Origin: an uncultured Hungatella sp.
GTDB taxonomy: Bacteria > Bacillota > Clostridia > Lachnospirales > Lachnospiraceae
NCBI GenBank assembly: GCA_910585645.1
Contig: CAJUFP010000105.1
Coordinates: 1-16,481, forward strand
DNA length: 16,481 nt
Direction of reading: 5' to 3'
The position numbers were made by a program, and so were the translations under genes. Positions within the stretch are counted from its first letter, which is position 1. Each line of letters starts with the position of its first letter. This document shows positions 15,098 through 16,481 of the stretch, piece after piece. The notes beneath the pieces were generated by a model. That model did not search any database, was not told the origin of the DNA, and worked only from the letters and a program-made list of their open reading frames with translations.

Positions 15098-15894
15098 AAG
15101 GAAGGATTATGCGCCATGGTGTTTCTCTATGCTGGGCAGCAACAGTTGCTCTATTATTGACTGGCTGTAATCCGGCAGGAGGCGCAACAGAATATGAGGT
15201 AATTTATCCGTCCGGTTACAGCAGGGATTCCTATGCTTATGATGAAGAATCTCCCATTGAGGGAAGTTCCTGTTTTCTTCATTGGGAGGAAGCGGATGAC
15301 TACAAAAAAACCTATGACTACGATATACATATCCTGGATGAAAATGGTTCTGTATTATATGAATATCCTGATATGGGGAGCAAAGCCATGCGTGGGAGCG
15401 TGTGGGAAGACGGAAAAGCCTGGATTTGCGCGGAGCATTGGACGGCTCCACACCACAATGGCTATGTGGAAGGCTGGCTGAAAGAAAGCGATCTGCTCTT
15501 GATTGATCTGAGTGGCGGCGAGATTCTGTTTCAGGGCAAGGCAGGAGAAAATGAATTTTACATCACCTCAAATGGAACACGATGCTATTTCTATCTTCCC
15601 GGAAAAGAAGAAAAGGAGAAGCTGTTTGGCCTGATAAAGATACCTGGGGAAAATGCGGTAATCTATTACAGGGATACTTCGGACTGGACGCAGAAACACA
15701 CGGTTTACACGTTTGATTATGCGGCAGAGCCTGATATGGACACAGGCGACGGAGTTAAAACCCGTGTTAAATTTTATATATCCGAAAACCAGCTTAAAGT
15801 GGCATGGACATCTTATGAATCGGTCGGGAATGGAGATTGGGAGTACCTGGAGAAAAAGGCTTATGACATTTCACTTGCCGAAAATACTTTTTAG
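15094..15894 (+). CDS. Second lipoprotein, function unknown
   Basis: The ATG at 15094 follows AAAAGGAG (15074-15081) and overlaps the stop of the broken upstream gene as ATGA. An ATG at 15109 with AAGGAAGG just upstream is an alternative, five codons shorter. The 266-residue product has a lipoprotein signal: MKGRIMRHG, a hydrophobic core, lipobox LLTGC with Cys25. The mature part is acidic and rich in Trp and Tyr, with beta-type repeats of short strands (DYDIHILDENGSVLYEY, LLLIDLSGGEILF), suggesting a beta-propeller-like or beta-sandwich fold; that is inference. I do not recognise a named family. It probably works at the outer membrane face, like the first lipoprotein. Confidence 0.75.
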   Translation: MKGRIMRHGVSLCWAATVALLLTGCNPAGGATEYEVIYPSGYSRDSYAYDEESPIEGSSCFLHWEEADDYKKTYDYDIHILDENGSVLYEYPDMGSKAMRGSVWEDGKAWICAEHWTAPHHNGYVEGWLKESDLLLIDLSGGEILFQGKAGENEFYITSNGTRCYFYLPGKEEKEKLFGLIKIPGENAVIYYRDTSDWTQKHTVYTFDYAAEPDMDTGDGVKTRVKFYISENQLKVAWTSYESVGNGDWEYLEKKAYDISLAENTF

Positions 15895-16067
15895 TGAGAA
15901 GGGCAGACGAGGCGGTGCAGGTTATGGCGGATGGCCGTTTGATTTTAAATTTATTTCAGAGCATGATTTCTTTATCGGGAATACATAAAGTTGTGAACTC
16001 CTTAAATGCACCTATGAGGAATGTAAAGACCTTGAAGTATGTGCAGTTTGAGAGCTTTCCCACTTGA
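15894..16067 (+). CDS. Possible small protein overlapping the lipoprotein stop
   Basis: GTG at 15894 shares one base with the lipoprotein's TAG (TAGTG) and opens a 57-residue frame (from RRADEAVQVMADGRLILN to TLKYVQFESFPT). It reads like normal protein, with an amphipathic helix-like start and basic middle, and no compositional bias. There is no ribosome-binding site, so it would need coupled re-initiation. An overlapping frame ending at 15988 is also open, so this may be remnant sequence. Unrecognised. Confidence 0.3.
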   Translation: MRRADEAVQVMADGRLILNLFQSMISLSGIHKVVNSLNAPMRNVKTLKYVQFESFPT

Positions 16068-16168
16068 TTGATATGCTAATGGGTGATACACGCTGGGATC
16101 TTTGCCTGCGTCGCCCTAAAGACGTGTAGATTATGTTTATCTTAATTGATAGAAAATGGAGGCGCATA
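16068..16168. other. Short gap with probable decayed coding sequence
   Basis: A stop-bounded frame at about 16051-16128 reads ELSHLIDMLMGDTRWDLCLR and onward, with no ribosome-binding site upstream. It may be debris of an older gene. I found no terminator; a TTGCCT at 16102-16107 is followed by no well-spaced -10. Confidence 0.25.
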
Positions 16169-16481
16169 ATGAAACGCTGTATCATTTGCAAAAAAGAAAT
16201 TATCGAATTTGGCGAAAAACACTTTACTGGTTTTCGGTCTATCTTTCCCCCGAAAGAGTTTGACAAAGCCTGCTGCTTTGTCCTGGGGGATGGGAGCAGC
16301 GGTCCGTATTACCCCTTTGCGCAGAGAAGTGAAACAGGCAGTTTCCGGCACCTGCGCATTGAGCGTGGGTTCTGGAATGAACAGATCCATCTGCGGCTCA
16401 ACAGTGTCTATGTTAGTTATCTCAAATACGATTGGAGTGCAGCCATGTGTGCTTACGGGGTGTCGAACTACTCCGGTTATG
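16169..16481 (+). CDS. CxxC-starting protein, cut by the window end
   Basis: ATG at 16169 follows TGGAGG (16157-16162) at 6 bases, an excellent start signal. At least 104 codons are open to the window edge. The product begins MKRCIICKKEI, a CxxC pair as in zinc-ribbon starts, with a further CC at residues 35-36 and another Cys near residue 96; a metal site is possible. The rest is aromatic and Arg-rich with no family I recognise. It has no signal peptide, so it should be cytoplasmic, unlike its lipoprotein neighbours. Confidence 0.65.
   Translation, partial: MKRCIICKKEIIEFGEKHFTGFRSIFPPKEFDKACCFVLGDGSSGPYYPFAQRSETGSFRHLRIERGFWNEQIHLRLNSVYVSYLKYDWSAAMCAYGVSNYSGY

Noticed and set aside
1..16481. 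CRISPR array, transposase, integrase or rRNA
   Set aside because: No regularly spaced repeats of suitable length, no mobility-enzyme motifs and no rRNA sequence were seen on either strand.

Overview
The window reads as chromosome from a Clostridia species, most likely Lachnospiraceae (Clostridium symbiosum / Enterocloster-like). This rests on remembered family resemblance: the pyruvate phosphate dikinase is close to the C. symbiosum enzyme, and its catalytic His has the same number (455). Other pointers are AGGAGG-type ribosome-binding sites, a NAD-dependent DNA ligase, a MetA-type homoserine acyltransferase and a choline/glucan-binding-repeat surface protein. No database search was possible.

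Left edge (1-415): a tRNA-Arg(CCG) gene on the minus strand with its own promoter, then an intergenic stretch with a good extended -10 promoter firing rightwards.

Housekeeping operon (416-6037, plus strand, gaps of 33, 23 and 21 bases and one 11-base overlap): a membrane-anchored protein of unknown function with an NTF2-like-looking C-terminal domain, queA (queuosine in tRNA), an RluF-type 23S rRNA pseudouridine synthase, ligA, and metA. The MetA carries Glu111, which predicts acetyl-CoA use. The ligase departs from canonical LigA at several nucleotide-binding positions.

Second block (6124-10040): a secreted protein with an FN3-like domain and cell-wall-binding repeats, an SseB-family protein and recQ, with sseB and recQ separated by a single base.

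ppdK unit (about 10043-13115): a large, highly expressed-looking pyruvate phosphate dikinase gene. It has its own extended -10 promoter, a roughly 170-base structured leader, a perfect match to the catabolite-responsive-element consensus upstream, and an AT-rich terminator-like hairpin downstream.

Accessory region (about 13120-16481): visibly more AT-rich and less orderly. It holds two lipoproteins (the first XAC2610-like) and, between them, a chain of short reading frames joined by ATGA stop/start overlaps: an orphan C-terminal fragment with no start codon, a 42-residue membrane peptide, and a two-segment membrane protein broken by a frameshift and a TAG stop. A short frame overlapping the second lipoprotein's stop and a right-truncated CxxC-starting protein follow. 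The layout looks like a decaying cassette of cell-envelope genes, possibly toxin/immunity-like, but no function can be read directly.
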